A stretch of DNA of 64,000 bases from Winogradskyella pacifica. GTDB taxonomy: Bacteria; Bacteroidota; Bacteroidia; Flavobacteriales; Flavobacteriaceae. The notes below the pieces were generated by a model. The model ran no database searches and was not told where the DNA came from. It saw only the letters and a list, made by a program, of their open reading frames with translations. A program made the translations under genes and the position numbers. The stretch spans positions 1 through 64,000 of the forward strand of contig NZ_JABFDI010000010.1 in assembly GCF_013403915.1 (NCBI RefSeq). Direction: 5' to 3'. Positions 1 to 9,376 of the stretch are shown here, piece by piece. How positions within the stretch are numbered: the stretch's first letter is position 1; each line of letters opens with the position of its first letter.

Positions 1-46
1 AAGATACGAAAATCAATGCTTCTTTGAAAATATAAAATATAAAAAA

Positions 47-72
47 AGAGACTGCCTTTTTAGACAGCCTCT
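47..72 (-). terminator. Rho-independent terminator of the DUF6503-like gene
   Basis: Read on the - strand, a 10-bp stem (two G-U pairs) with a 6-base loop is followed by a run of U (the A run at 41-47). It lies 26 bp beyond the stop codon of the gene at 99-815. Confidence 0.8.
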
Positions 73-98
73 TTTTTATTCAATATAGAATATATGTT

Positions 99-815
99 TT
101 AATCCTCAACCAAAGTATCCGTCCCCAAATACTTATCCGCTTTATTATAATACCAAGCTCTTACTTTAGGGATTTTAATACCATTTAAGAGCGTTTCTTC
201 TGAAAGCATTATATATTCACCACTATCTGGTTTATCTTTACCATGCTCATCTGTTTTAAAGAACTGATAGATCTCCATGGCATACGTCTTCGGGTTAAAG
301 TAAAAATACCAAACATCACTACCTACGGCTTCATCATACGTTACTTTTAAAACCAAATACGTTTTGCCTTTAAAGGTTCTCTTTTCAACCTTACCAAGAT
401 TAGTGCCTTCATCTTTCAACTTCATTGGCAAACCATACAAATACGAATAGTAGTTTTTGTAAAGTGTCGCTCTATCGCAAGTCATGTTTTTGTCTTTAGC
501 TTTAAGACTGTCTAAAACTTTGCCATTATAAGTCAAGGTGCATTTATCCTTGTTTAAGGAATATGTGGTTGTTACGCTATCTTTTATGGCGGTAACACTA
601 AAATATTCTGCAGGTAAATTAATTGAAATATGGCTCGTACGCTTTGCGGCTTTAGGCATGGTCATTACCACGGTAAACGTATCATTGAAGTGTTCCCAGT
701 TGCCATTGGGATCGTGATAATTAATGGCGTTGTTTAATAATTCTTGTGAGGATAGGTTTTGGCTAAAACCAGAAAAAGACCATAAGAATAGGGCTAAGGA
801 GAGGAAAGATTTCAT
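99..815 (-). CDS. Secreted DUF6503-like protein
   Basis: A 238-residue protein that starts with a clear signal peptide (MKSFLSLALFLWSFSGFSQ). The start is placed at the Met directly before the signal peptide; an in-frame Met 13 codons upstream would put a poor extension in front of it. The sequence after the signal contains HDPNGNW and a lipoprotein-carrier-like run of beta strands, as in the Bacteroidetes family DUF6503, whose function is unknown. It is probably periplasmic or attached to the outer membrane. It is a single-gene unit with its own terminator. Family assignment is from memory of the motif, so moderately sure. Confidence 0.75.
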   Translation of the reverse strand: MKSFLSLALFLWSFSGFSQNLSSQELLNNAINYHDPNGNWEHFNDTFTVVMTMPKAAKRTSHISINLPAEYFSVTAIKDSVTTTYSLNKDKCTLTYNGKVLDSLKAKDKNMTCDRATLYKNYYSYLYGLPMKLKDEGTNLGKVEKRTFKGKTYLVLKVTYDEAVGSDVWYFYFNPKTYAMEIYQFFKTDEHGKDKPDSGEYIMLSEETLLNGIKIPKVRAWYYNKADKYLGTDTLVED

Positions 816-859
816 AGTCGTTATTTTTTTACAAATTACAATAATATCAAACAAAAAAA

Positions 860-892
860 AGCACCCAATGCCGAATTGTTCGGGAGGATGCT
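860..892 (-). terminator. Terminator of the OmpA lipoprotein gene
   Basis: On the - strand a 7-bp outer stem (agcatcc with gggtgct), a small internal bulge and an inner ccgaa/ttcgg hairpin precede a run of eight U. It sits 30 bp past the stop of the gene at 923-1774. Confidence 0.75.
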
Positions 893-922
893 TTTGTTAT
901 AAAATCTAAAAAGATTTATGAC

Positions 923-1774
923 TTATTTTTCTTCCATCATGGCGAAGAACTTATCAATGTTTGGCATTAATATAATACGTGTTCTTCTGTTTTTAGCTCT
1001 ATTAGCATTATTGTCGTTTTCAACTAAAGGTTGGTAGCTACTACGTCCTGATGCAATTAATTGCTCTGGTGCAACTTTGAACTGATTTTGTAATTTTCTA
1101 ACAACAGACGTTGCACGTAAGACACTTAAATCCCAGTTGTCTGCAATTTTATCCGTGTTTATGCTTCTTGCATCTGTATGCCCTTCTACCATAACATCTA
1201 AACTAGGCTCAGAGTTAATAACGTCAGCTAATTTCTGTAAGATTTTGTCAGCTTTGTTTCCAACTCTGTAACTCGCTGTGTTAAATAACATATTATCAGC
1301 AATAGAAATCATAACTACAGTTTCATTGATATCAACAACGATATCTTCATCTTCGTCAAGATCACTAGTGTTCATAGCTTTACTTAAGTTGTGCTGTATT
1401 GCTACATTCATTGAATCTTTTAACGTTTTAGCACCTGCTAATTTCTCTGGACTAACGTTTTTAAGCGTTTCGCGCATTTTTTCTTTGCTTGCTCCAGAAG
1501 CTACAGTACCATCTTCAGACACCTGAAATTTTGCTTTGTTCTCAATAGTTAAGCCTTCTACATCTTCGTTTAAAGATTGTATCTTAGAATTGTATTGATT
1601 AACTCTTGCTTCAATAACGGCAAACTTATTTTCTAAATCTTCTTTTTCTACTCTTGTCTTAGTTAACTCACTTAAAGTTTCTCCTTGCTGTTGTTCTAAG
1701 GCTAAGTATTTTTTCTTAGATACACATGAACTTAATATTACAGCGGTTACTAATAGGATTGAAATTTTCTTCAT
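923..1774 (-). CDS. OmpA family peptidoglycan-binding lipoprotein
   Basis: 283 residues. A lipoprotein signal ends in LSSC (Cys17), so the protein is predicted to be lipid-anchored in the outer membrane. Residues about 20-75 are a charged, heptad-like coiled coil (LEQQQGETLSELTKTRVEKEDLENK is its core and is shown only in part elsewhere). Residues about 150-275 form an OmpA-like domain with the peptidoglycan-binding signature around TDARSINTD and LSVLRATSVVRKL. The role is structural: tethering the outer membrane to peptidoglycan. The gene stands alone with its own terminator. Confident in the family; the exact cellular role is unknown. Confidence 0.9.
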   Translation of the reverse strand: MKKISILLVTAVILSSCVSKKKYLALEQQQGETLSELTKTRVEKEDLENKFAVIEARVNQYNSKIQSLNEDVEGLTIENKAKFQVSEDGTVASGASKEKMRETLKNVSPEKLAGAKTLKDSMNVAIQHNLSKAMNTSDLDEDEDIVVDINETVVMISIADNMLFNTASYRVGNKADKILQKLADVINSEPSLDVMVEGHTDARSINTDKIADNWDLSVLRATSVVRKLQNQFKVAPEQLIASGRSSYQPLVENDNNANRAKNRRTRIILMPNIDKFFAMMEEK

Positions 1775-1978
1775 TTTATAATTTTTAGTTATTATCGTTT
1801 TAAAGTTATATATACGACAAAAGGTCGTATTTGGATGTTGAACGCTTAAAATTTTTAACTTTTAGGACTGTGCACTGACTTCAGTATGGACTCAATTTTA
1901 CATCTTTTGTTTTTGAAGTGTAATGTAAAGTGTTGAATTGGTTACTATTGAAATGGATTTAAATCTGTTTTAAAAAAA
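1775..1978. other. Intergenic region, nothing clear
   Basis: About 200 bases between the OmpA gene start and the terminator of the phosphate carrier gene. It presumably holds the OmpA promoter; I see only an imperfect -7 box (TAACTTTA) on the - strand and no gene. Confidence 0.5.
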
Positions 1979-2009
1979 AAGCTTCAAATCGTAATTAGAC
2001 TTGAAGCTT
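1979..2009 (-). terminator. Terminator of the Pit-type carrier gene
   Basis: Stem aagcttcaa / ttgaagctt of 9 bp with a 13-base loop; on the - strand it is followed by a long U run (A run at 1972-1980). It begins 24 bp past the stop codon at 2034. Confidence 0.85.
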
Positions 2010-2033
2010 TTTAATAAATATGAAATAGAGGAT

Positions 2034-4331
2034 CTACTCTTCTTCGATATGGATAGTTGCTGGCTCTACTGAACTATCATGAGAGTTGTAATACTCTTCT
2101 AATAGATTCATCGTTGCCGTTAGCAAATCTTTAGTTTCTAGAAGTAAACTGAAATAAAGCGTTGTGTTCTTCGGACTAGATTCTTCAGTTCTAGTTCTAG
2201 CCACTTGCTTGTTGATTTTATCGGTTACTAAATCAAACAATTCTTTTTTATGTTTAATGATAGTTCCAATTTGCTCAAAAGAATGTGAGTCGAACGCAAC
2301 TTTTGTCTTGTTGAATAATTCTTCAAGCGTTATGTCAATTTCTTTCAATTCCTTAATCTGACTAAATTTAAGCTTCTTATGGTTGTTGTGAATATGCTTA
2401 TGACTTGTTTTAGAGATGTACTCTAAAGATTGCGTCATATCTTGTAAATAGCCTAAAATATTAATGTAGAAACTACTAGCTCGTAAGCTCGTTTCATCTA
2501 GATTTTTAATAAAATAGAATATATTATCCCTAAGAATATCAACTTCATCAGAGAGTTTGGTAACCTGTTTTTTATTCTTTTTAAGTAAGGTTAAATCTTG
2601 TTTTGCCAAACCTTCTATAGCGTTAGTGTAAATTCTATTTCCACGTTTTACAACATTAGAAATATTATCTGCACTTTCTAAAATTACACCTTGTACAGAA
2701 CTGCTTCCTGCTTTTGTTAAGCTGTCTTCAGCTATTATGCCTTTAGATTTTTTGTTGTGCGCAATTGAGCTTCTTATTAAAAGACCAATAGCAGCCAATA
2801 ACAAAATTGGAAACATAACCTCTAAATTAAGGCTCAATAAATAAGCCACTAATGCTGCGGCTGCAAAGGCACTAAATGCTGTAAAGAACCATCCACCTAT
2901 AACGTTGATAACTCCAGCAACTCTATAAACTGCACTTTCTGCACCCCAAGCTCTATCCGCTAAAGAGGTTCCCATTGCAACCATAAAGGTAACATATGTA
3001 GTAGATAAAGGTAATTTCCAAGACGTAGCAATAGAGATTAAAACGGCAGCAACCATTAGGTTTACGGCTGCTCTTACCATATCAAACGCTGGTAAATCTG
3101 CTGCTTTTACTTTTTTAGAAATGAGTCTTGGTTCAAATTGTTTGTCAATTTTTTGTTGCCATGATTTAGGTAAGACATATTCAGACATTTGAGACATAGC
3201 CATAGCACTTCTCACAAAACCTCTTGATAGAAAGTTAGGTTGAAAACGCTCTTCTGTTGCTCCTTGGCTAGAAAGATCTAATGATGTTTTTACAACGTTT
3301 TTTGCTTTAGTTGAAAACCATAAGGTTAGAACCATAATCATTCCTGCAGCAAATAATAGCCAGTTGTTTGCCGGAACTTTTTCTGCCAATACTCCCATTG
3401 GAAACTGATCAGCAGCCAATCCAGATGCTCCCCAAAGCTCAAAAGCATTATAAGCCGCCATTGGTACTCCAATGAAATTCACTAAGTCGTTACCAGCAAA
3501 TGCTAATGCTAAGGCGAAGGTTCCAACAATAATAATCAACTTATAAATATTAGTTTTTAGCACGGTAATTACCGCATAAGATAAAAGCGACCAAAAGACA
3601 GAACTAACAGCAAGAATGGTAAATACACGATTTTCTAAGAAATATGCCATCGTACGACCACCTAAAATATCGTAACTATTATTTGCGAAGGACGTTCCTT
3701 TTAAACCTTTTATAAATATAAAATAGGTAATAGCTGTTAGGGCAAAACCGCCAAAAACAGCACCAACCCAAGTTGCTTTTTGTTCAAAATTATTAGAAAG
3801 TAGCAACCTGGTGAACCATTGTACAACGGCACCAATGGAGAACGCAATGACTACAGAAAGCAATATTCCTATAATTATTTCTGCTGCTTTTTCATTGTTT
3901 ATGTAGTGCATTACATCTGAAAATTGACCACCATCATGCCCAATTTTAATTAATGCCATAGCTACAGAAGCTCCCAATAATTCAAAAACGATAGATACTG
4001 TAGTTGAGGTTGGTAAGCCTATAGTGTTGAAGAAATCTAACAATAGAATATCTGTTATCATTACTGCCATGAAAATAATCATGATTTCATTAAACATAAA
4101 CATATTAGGATTAAAGATGCCTTTTCGTGCGACTTCCATCATTCCACTAGAGAAAATTGCGCCTATTGCAACTCCGACACTCGCAATAATGACGACTGTT
4201 TTAAAAGAAACAGCCTTAGAACCCATTGCAGAATTTAAGAAGTTAACAGCATCATTACTTACTCCAACTACCAAATCGGCAACGGCCAAAATGACTAAAG
4301 CAATGATCATTAATAAGTAAATATTATCCAT
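2034..4331 (-). CDS. Inorganic phosphate transporter (PiT/PHO4 family) with PhoU-like C-terminus
   Basis: 765 residues. The PHO4 signature occurs twice, near residues 25-45 (GVSNDAVNFLNSAMGSKA) and near 280 (FAGNDLVNFIGVP), as in the inverted-repeat fold of phosphate:cation symporters. About ten membrane helices cover residues 1-525, with a hydrophilic loop near 350-410. Residues about 560-750 are helical and charged, resembling a PhoU/DUF47 regulatory domain that is a separate protein in many bacteria. The predicted role is low-affinity phosphate uptake across the inner membrane. It is transcribed alone; the 387-bp upstream gap is shared with a divergent gene. Family sure, substrate inferred. 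Confidence 0.9.
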   Translation of the reverse strand: MDNIYLLMIIALVILAVADLVVGVSNDAVNFLNSAMGSKAVSFKTVVIIASVGVAIGAIFSSGMMEVARKGIFNPNMFMFNEIMIIFMAVMITDILLLDFFNTIGLPTSTTVSIVFELLGASVAMALIKIGHDGGQFSDVMHYINNEKAAEIIIGILLSVVIAFSIGAVVQWFTRLLLSNNFEQKATWVGAVFGGFALTAITYFIFIKGLKGTSFANNSYDILGGRTMAYFLENRVFTILAVSSVFWSLLSYAVITVLKTNIYKLIIIVGTFALALAFAGNDLVNFIGVPMAAYNAFELWGASGLAADQFPMGVLAEKVPANNWLLFAAGMIMVLTLWFSTKAKNVVKTSLDLSSQGATEERFQPNFLSRGFVRSAMAMSQMSEYVLPKSWQQKIDKQFEPRLISKKVKAADLPAFDMVRAAVNLMVAAVLISIATSWKLPLSTTYVTFMVAMGTSLADRAWGAESAVYRVAGVINVIGGWFFTAFSAFAAAALVAYLLSLNLEVMFPILLLAAIGLLIRSSIAHNKKSKGIIAEDSLTKAGSSSVQGVILESADNISNVVKRGNRIYTNAIEGLAKQDLTLLKKNKKQVTKLSDEVDILRDNIFYFIKNLDETSLRASSFYINILGYLQDMTQSLEYISKTSHKHIHNNHKKLKFSQIKELKEIDITLEELFNKTKVAFDSHSFEQIGTIIKHKKELFDLVTDKINKQVARTRTEESSPKNTTLYFSLLLETKDLLTATMNLLEEYYNSHDSSVEPATIHIEEE

Positions 4332-4382
4332 AATTCTTAGTTAAAAATAAACGTGTAAAGATCTTTATATGGTTTTAGGTGT

Positions 4383-4400
4383 ATGTTATCTAAATGTTAT
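4383..4400 (+). promoter_or_regulatory. Direct repeat ATGTTAT-N4-ATGTTAT
   Basis: Two copies of ATGTTAT start exactly 11 bp apart, the geometry of OmpR/PhoB-type sites (compare the E. coli Pho box CTGTCAT-N4-CTGTCAT). The repeat lies 52 bp before the Pit start codon, but it points away from that gene. Confidence 0.35.
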
Positions 4401-4628
4401 TATTAAAAGTGATATCCAACTAATAAATGATTTTGGAAGTCAGCCAGTTTTTACCGTCATCTAATTTGAAAGCATTTGAGTTTTTGTTTTGAATAAGCAC
4501 TATTGTAGTTGATTAGTGATATGTAGGTTAAGCTGTATGGCATTGTTTTAACGCTGTATTTCATTAATTGTCTAATGTGTGAATTTTAAGGAAATATCTA
4601 TATATCTATAAATCAGCTAACTACGGTT

Positions 4629-4650
4629 TTAATGTTAACTTAATGTTATG
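4629..4650 (+). promoter_or_regulatory. 11-bp tandem repeat, probable OmpR/PhoB-type activator site
   Basis: TTAATGTTAAC is followed directly by TTAATGTTATG, an 11-bp tandem repeat. It ends about 6 bp before a -33-like TTG (4657-4659), which is 20 bp from a near-consensus -7 box TATATTCG (4680-4687). An activator site directly beside the -33 element is the usual arrangement for this regulator class. Confidence 0.5.
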
Positions 4651-4718
4651 AGAATATTGTCTAAATGTAAAATAAGTGCTATATTCGTAAGACAAGTATG
4701 AATTAAAGCCAAATAGAT

Positions 4719-5075
4719 ATGAAAAAGATAGTCATAATATTAGTAATGTTGAGTGTAGGGTTCACATATGCTCAAAATAAAAATAAGCCTCAATTAGAAA
4801 AGAAAGGTGATTTGTTAATCGCTACATATTTTCATGATAACGGTGAAATACAGCAAACTGGTGCCTTTGATGCCAATGGTAAACTGCAAGGTAAATGGAC
4901 GAGTTTTGATGTGGAAGGCAATAAATTAGCCGTTGCAACATATGATGCTGGTAAAAAAGTTGGAAAGTGGTTCTTTTGGAAAGGTGATTCGCTAAAAGAA
5001 GTAGATTATAGAGACAACGCTATTGTAAGTGTGGTTGAATGGTCTAATGATAGAACCTTAGTCTCTAGAGATTAA
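4719..5075 (+). CDS. Small secreted protein with MORN/YwqK-like repeats
   Basis: 118 residues with a signal peptide (MKKIVIILVMLSVGFTYAQ). The rest contains short repeats of the type G-x-x-x-x-G-x-W/T (DNGEIQQTGAFDANGKLQG, then AGKKVGKWFFW), typical of the MORN-variant/YwqK family, which forms beta-hairpin ladders. Such proteins are common in Bacteroidetes and have no established function. It is predicted to be periplasmic or surface-exposed. The promoter carries an 11-bp tandem repeat, so expression may be under an OmpR/PhoB-type regulator; this is inference. Confidence 0.7.
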   Translation: MKKIVIILVMLSVGFTYAQNKNKPQLEKKGDLLIATYFHDNGEIQQTGAFDANGKLQGKWTSFDVEGNKLAVATYDAGKKVGKWFFWKGDSLKEVDYRDNAIVSVVEWSNDRTLVSRD

Positions 5076-5103
5076 ATCAACTAGATAAGTATACGAAATA
5101 AAA

Positions 5104-5130
5104 AGAGCTGTAATATTGAATTACAGCTCT
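5104..5130. terminator. Bidirectional terminator
   Basis: Perfect 10-bp stem (agagctgtaa / ttacagctct) with A on the left and T on the right flank. It can serve both the MORN-like gene (+) and the TonB receptor gene (-). Confidence 0.85.
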
Positions 5131-5156
5131 TTTTGTATATAACATTTAATGTGATC

Positions 5157-7982
5157 CTATAAATTCATACTATAGCCTAAGCTAAATGTCGTGCCAGGAT
5201 TTCTTGAAGAAAAGTCAGCGCTAATATCACCATAAGATTCATATTGACTTAATCTATCATCGTTAAGAATATTATCTATTTTTAGACTGAGTTTAGAGCG
5301 GTTGTCTTTTCCAAAGCTCTTGGATAGATTAAAATTTAAACTGTTGAATGATTGTGTATACACATCTGGATTTTTACCAAAACCTACAACTTCTAACGTT
5401 TTTCCTTGAACATTATAGAAAAGACCAGTTTCAAAACCAGATTCAGAGTTGTTGTAGTTAAGACCGACATTTACTAAAAATGGGGATTGCCCTTGTAACT
5501 CACGAGTATCATCTATAGTTTCTCCATTTCTTGCAAATTGCTGCCTAGATTCATACTCTTGTCCTTCCCCTTTCGCCATTTCAATTTCAGATTTAATAAT
5601 TGAAACATTGACGTTTAAACTTAAATCAGATAAAGATTCAGCAATGAAATTAAAGTTTTTACGACCTTCAAACTCTAATCCGAGTACTTGTGCCTCTGGA
5701 GAGTTTCTTGGTGTAAACTGATTAGGTGCTGCAAATGAGAATGCAACTAATTCAATAGGGTCTTTAAACTTTTTGTAAAACCCACTAACTGCGAACATTT
5801 GTGCTTTTTCACCGAAGAACTCATATCTTATATCAAAGTTGTTAATATAAGACGGTTGTAAATCAATATTACCTAAAAAGATAATTCCTGTCAATAAATC
5901 AGGAATTTGCACTACTGAAGACTCCTTAAAACTTGGTCTAGCTACGGTACGGAAATACGATAAACGGATATTAGACTTTTCATTAGCTTCATATATAAAG
6001 TTTGCAGAAGGGAACAAATCTAATTCTTCAATAGTTTGTTCATTATCGAAAACTTCAGTTCCTGAATTGTTCTGTCCTGTGAATAATGTTGTAAAGTATT
6101 CTGCTCGAACACCAACTATAGATCTTAATTTATCTATAATTTTGAATTCGTTAGACACATATACAGCGGCTGTATTTTGTATAGACTCGTAAGAGTTGGC
6201 TGGCTCAAAGTTTCCACGGATATAAGAACCAGTATTGGTTTCAGGGGTCCAAATATTGCTAGGGTCTAAAATAGCATTAGGATCACCATTAAAGCTTGAA
6301 GTATTTACACTTCTAAAAGCAACTTCGTATTTATAAATATCATAATTACGTTTCTTATAACTTGCTAACGCACCAAATTTAAGTGAGGCTTGGTTACTAA
6401 ATAAGTCGTATTTTTTTGTGAAATCAACTTTACTTGTAACATTAAATTCTTCTAAGTCTCTCCATAAACGTTGTGGAAATCCAGCGTCAGAGCTAATATT
6501 TGTGGTGCCATCATTATTTAAAATAAACGTCGTTAATCTTACGTCTTTATCGTAAACGCGGCTAAAACTTGGTGATACTTTCCAGTCTATAATAAAATCA
6601 TTTTCTGCAAGACTATGATGTCCTCCAAATAAAAAGTTGGTTAAAGAGCGTTGCGTATATTCTAAGTTATCCTTATCAACAGTAATAGCATTTGAGATTT
6701 GGGTTACTTGGTTAAATAATGCAGCTCTACTTTCTCCATTTTGTATATGCAACACATTAAAGTTGTATTTAGAGTTGTCTGTTTTAAAAGATAAACCTAC
6801 CAATCCACTTAATAACACATTGTTTTCGCCTAAGTCACCAGTTTGTCTACGGTCAAATCTAAGCTCATTGATATCACGATCTTCATTTTTTTGGTAAACT
6901 CCATTTTCAAAACCTTCATAAAATAAGGTTTCATTTTTGTAATTAATAGAAGCAATTAAACCCAATCTATTGTCACCTATATCAAATTGATTTCCGTAAT
7001 TAAATCCTAAGCTAAAATTTGGTAAGCTAGTTTTTCGTTCAGTAGCTAAAGTACTATTAAATGAACGTGTAATGCCTTCTAAGCTACTATTATTTGACGA
7101 GGCAGGGTTAGGTGTTGAGGTTGTAGGTGTAATAGGTAAATTTCTATCTCCACTATCAAAACCTAGAAAATCTGTTCCGCTACCTTCATAAGTCACATAG
7201 TTAGAATTAAACGACATGTCTGGATTGTAACTCGTAGAAAGCGAAAAGCTCATCGCTTTTTGTGATGGAAAATCTTTAGTGATGATATCTACAACACCTC
7301 CTGTGAAATCTGCAGGTAGATCAGCAGATCCAGATTTTATAACTATTATGTTTTCTAAAATATTGGTTGGAAATATATCCATCTGAATCGTATTCTTGTC
7401 AGGATCAAGCCCTGGGATGTCCATCCCATTTAAAATAGACTTAGTGTAACGGTCTCCTAAACCTCTAACATATACATATTTACCTCCTTGTACAGAAACA
7501 CCTGGTACACTTTTAATAGCAGAAGCAATATCACTTGCACCTGCTTTTTTGATGCTTTCTATAGAAAGGCCATCGAGTAAAACCGCAGAATTACGTTGAA
7601 GATTTAAAACGGACTCTTCCGTGTTTCTACGTGCGGAAGTTGTAATTACAACCTCGCTTAATGCAGACGACGATGGATTTAATGTCACATTGAGTTCTAA
7701 CACTTTATTAGCTTCAATTTTTACATCTGTAATAGCTTTTGTTTCATAACCAACAAATGAAAACACTAAGGTATAAGTGCCTTCATCTAATGCTAATTTA
7801 TATTCACCATCAAAATCTGTAGTGGTTCCTGTAGCGGTATTTTGAATTACGACGTTAGCAAAAGGAAGTATATCGTTAAACTCACCGTCAAAAATTTTAC
7901 CTGTTACAGTTCCGGTTTGCTGTGCTGCTGAGAAAGAAAAGGATAATAAGATTGCAAAAAAAAGAGATATAGATTTAATCAT
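5157..7982 (-). CDS. TonB-dependent outer-membrane receptor
   Basis: 941 residues. Signal peptide ending near FSAAQ, then a carboxypeptidase-D-like beta-sandwich (about 24-105; TGKIFDGEFNDILPFANVVI), a plug domain (about 130-240; SVPGVSVQGGKYVYVRGLG) and a 22-strand barrel ending in the aromatic-rich FSLGYSMNL. It imports an unknown ligand with energy from TonB-ExbBD. It lies 73 bp downstream of a beta-helix lipoprotein on the same strand, separated by a hairpin that may reduce read-through. That pairing suggests the lipoprotein helps ligand capture at the surface (inference). No SusD partner is present. Confidence 0.92.
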   Translation of the reverse strand: MIKSISLFFAILLSFSFSAAQQTGTVTGKIFDGEFNDILPFANVVIQNTATGTTTDFDGEYKLALDEGTYTLVFSFVGYETKAITDVKIEANKVLELNVTLNPSSSALSEVVITTSARRNTEESVLNLQRNSAVLLDGLSIESIKKAGASDIASAIKSVPGVSVQGGKYVYVRGLGDRYTKSILNGMDIPGLDPDKNTIQMDIFPTNILENIIVIKSGSADLPADFTGGVVDIITKDFPSQKAMSFSLSTSYNPDMSFNSNYVTYEGSGTDFLGFDSGDRNLPITPTTSTPNPASSNNSSLEGITRSFNSTLATERKTSLPNFSLGFNYGNQFDIGDNRLGLIASINYKNETLFYEGFENGVYQKNEDRDINELRFDRRQTGDLGENNVLLSGLVGLSFKTDNSKYNFNVLHIQNGESRAALFNQVTQISNAITVDKDNLEYTQRSLTNFLFGGHHSLAENDFIIDWKVSPSFSRVYDKDVRLTTFILNNDGTTNISSDAGFPQRLWRDLEEFNVTSKVDFTKKYDLFSNQASLKFGALASYKKRNYDIYKYEVAFRSVNTSSFNGDPNAILDPSNIWTPETNTGSYIRGNFEPANSYESIQNTAAVYVSNEFKIIDKLRSIVGVRAEYFTTLFTGQNNSGTEVFDNEQTIEELDLFPSANFIYEANEKSNIRLSYFRTVARPSFKESSVVQIPDLLTGIIFLGNIDLQPSYINNFDIRYEFFGEKAQMFAVSGFYKKFKDPIELVAFSFAAPNQFTPRNSPEAQVLGLEFEGRKNFNFIAESLSDLSLNVNVSIIKSEIEMAKGEGQEYESRQQFARNGETIDDTRELQGQSPFLVNVGLNYNNSESGFETGLFYNVQGKTLEVVGFGKNPDVYTQSFNSLNFNLSKSFGKDNRSKLSLKIDNILNDDRLSQYESYGDISADFSSRNPGTTFSLGYSMNL

Positions 7983-8005
7983 TTTAATATGATTTTAAAA
8001 TATAC

Positions 8006-8036
8006 AAAATGTCCGAAAGTAATTTCCGGACATTTT
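8006..8036 (-). terminator. Hairpin between lipoprotein and receptor genes (possible attenuator)
   Basis: 10-bp stem aaaatgtccg / cggacatttt, followed on the - strand by UUUUGUAUAUUUU. Only about 23 bp remain before the receptor start codon, so a separate receptor promoter after it is unlikely. Partial termination would yield more lipoprotein than receptor mRNA. Confidence 0.6.
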
Positions 8037-8055
8037 GAGATTTATGTTTGATAAT

Positions 8056-9285
8056 TTAGAATGCGTTTTGAGACGCTGCATAAGTCCAACCAAATACTGT
8101 TGTATTTGCTCCAACTGTTGCAGCAGCAGAATTTTCAATAGTTGTAACGTTATCTGAGAATTTAGCTTCGTTTCCATTAGCTCCATCAATGATGTCAGCA
8201 AGAGCAACTCCTGTAGGTAAAACAATTTCCCAATTTGAAAAAGTTAATCTATCTGCAGCTAATTCAGTTTGAGTATCCTCGTCGTTAAATCTGATGTCAG
8301 AAGTTGCACCAAAGTTGTATACTAAGATATTGTTTAAGTTAGCAATTAAACCATCTCTACAATCTGTAAAGTGACTTGTTGCTGCATCACCTATTAACGT
8401 AATGTTATTAAAAGTGTAACCCGCTTCAGTTGCTGCAGATCCTTCAGGGCCATCTAATTCTAAAGGAGAACCTGATTCTGAAGTTTGGATAACAACTGCG
8501 TTAGTCATTGTACCAGACCAAGATTGGTCAGCATCTAAACCATCATCACCATGTGCCCAAGTGATAAAGTTGGTTCCATTTACAGTACCACCAAACCACT
8601 CAAAACCGTCATCTTGGTTCGCTACTACTTCTAAGTTTTCCATAGTAGTTCCATTACCAACACCACCCATTGTGATACCATTAATTTCATTACCGTCTCC
8701 AATAGTAATACCACCATGTCTTACAGAGATATATTTGTAAACACCAGAGTTATCATTTGAGATTGTTCCTCCGTACTGTCCATAAGGCTCCGTAGCTGGT
8801 ATCCCTTCAATTTGTGCAGTTTCAACATCTCCACTAACAGAGATAGGTGCACGACCTAAGATGATTAATCCTCCCCAGTAACCAGTATCAGCTTGGTTTA
8901 AGTTTGTTCCTGCTGTTTGTCCAACAGTAATATTATCTAAAATAGAAGTCATTATAATTGGGTTGCTAGCAGTACCTTCTGCCATAACTTTTCCTCCTTG
9001 ATCAACAACTAAAGCAGAAGCTAATGACTCTTGGCCTTCAGCACCTTTAATAATAGTACCAGCTTCAATTGTTAAAGTAACACCATCGTTTACAACAACT
9101 TTTCCATTTAATTGATAAATGTTGTTTGATGTCCATGTTTCATCTTCTGTCAAAATACCTGATTTCTGAATCAAGTCATTAGTATTTCCTCCATCATCAT
9201 CAGTAGTGTTATCATCATCACTACTACAGTTAAATGCGATAAGAGAAAATGCAAGTAAGAAAAATAAGTTTTTAGTTGTTTTCAT
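8056..9285 (-). CDS. Predicted beta-helix surface lipoprotein
   Basis: 409 residues from the chosen start; a Met five codons upstream (9300) is equally possible. The chosen Met follows an A-rich stretch typical of flavobacterial starts. Lipobox IAFNC (Cys20) is followed by an Asp/Ser-rich tail (SSDDDNTTDDD), a common outer-membrane lipoprotein export-type signal in this phylum. The rest is rich in Gly, Asn and Thr with spaced V/I-x-V motifs and GTIIKGAEG, consistent with a right-handed parallel beta-helix. The function is not known. The downstream TonB receptor makes a ligand-binding role plausible. Three GTTAG-like repeats spaced 11 bp lie upstream. Confidence 0.75.
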   Translation of the reverse strand: MKTTKNLFFLLAFSLIAFNCSSDDDNTTDDDGGNTNDLIQKSGILTEDETWTSNNIYQLNGKVVVNDGVTLTIEAGTIIKGAEGQESLASALVVDQGGKVMAEGTASNPIIMTSILDNITVGQTAGTNLNQADTGYWGGLIILGRAPISVSGDVETAQIEGIPATEPYGQYGGTISNDNSGVYKYISVRHGGITIGDGNEINGITMGGVGNGTTMENLEVVANQDDGFEWFGGTVNGTNFITWAHGDDGLDADQSWSGTMTNAVVIQTSESGSPLELDGPEGSAATEAGYTFNNITLIGDAATSHFTDCRDGLIANLNNILVYNFGATSDIRFNDEDTQTELAADRLTFSNWEIVLPTGVALADIIDGANGNEAKFSDNVTTIENSAAATVGANTTVFGWTYAASQNAF

Positions 9286-9376
9286 TTTGTTTTTGTTCAT
9301 TAAATGTTATGCCGCAAAGAAAACATGATTAACTAACTTGTAGGTTAATTGAAAATTAAAGGTTTGTAATGAAAAG

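Larger units (their letters stand above)
4332..4718. other. 387-bp divergent intergenic region
   Basis: It separates the Pit carrier gene (-) from the MORN-like gene (+). It contains two pairs of direct repeats spaced 11 bp (4383-4400 and 4629-4650; see the regulatory entries) and no convincing gene. Confidence 0.6.

Noticed and set aside
4423..4515. 31-codon - strand frame ending FKLDDGKNWLTSKIIY
   Set aside because: It reads like protein but has no start codon and is too short to separate a gene remnant from chance in an AT-rich gap.
7995..8225. 76-codon - strand ORF overlapping the lipoprotein gene
   Set aside because: It lies in another frame of the lipoprotein 3' end and crosses the hairpin; no independent support.
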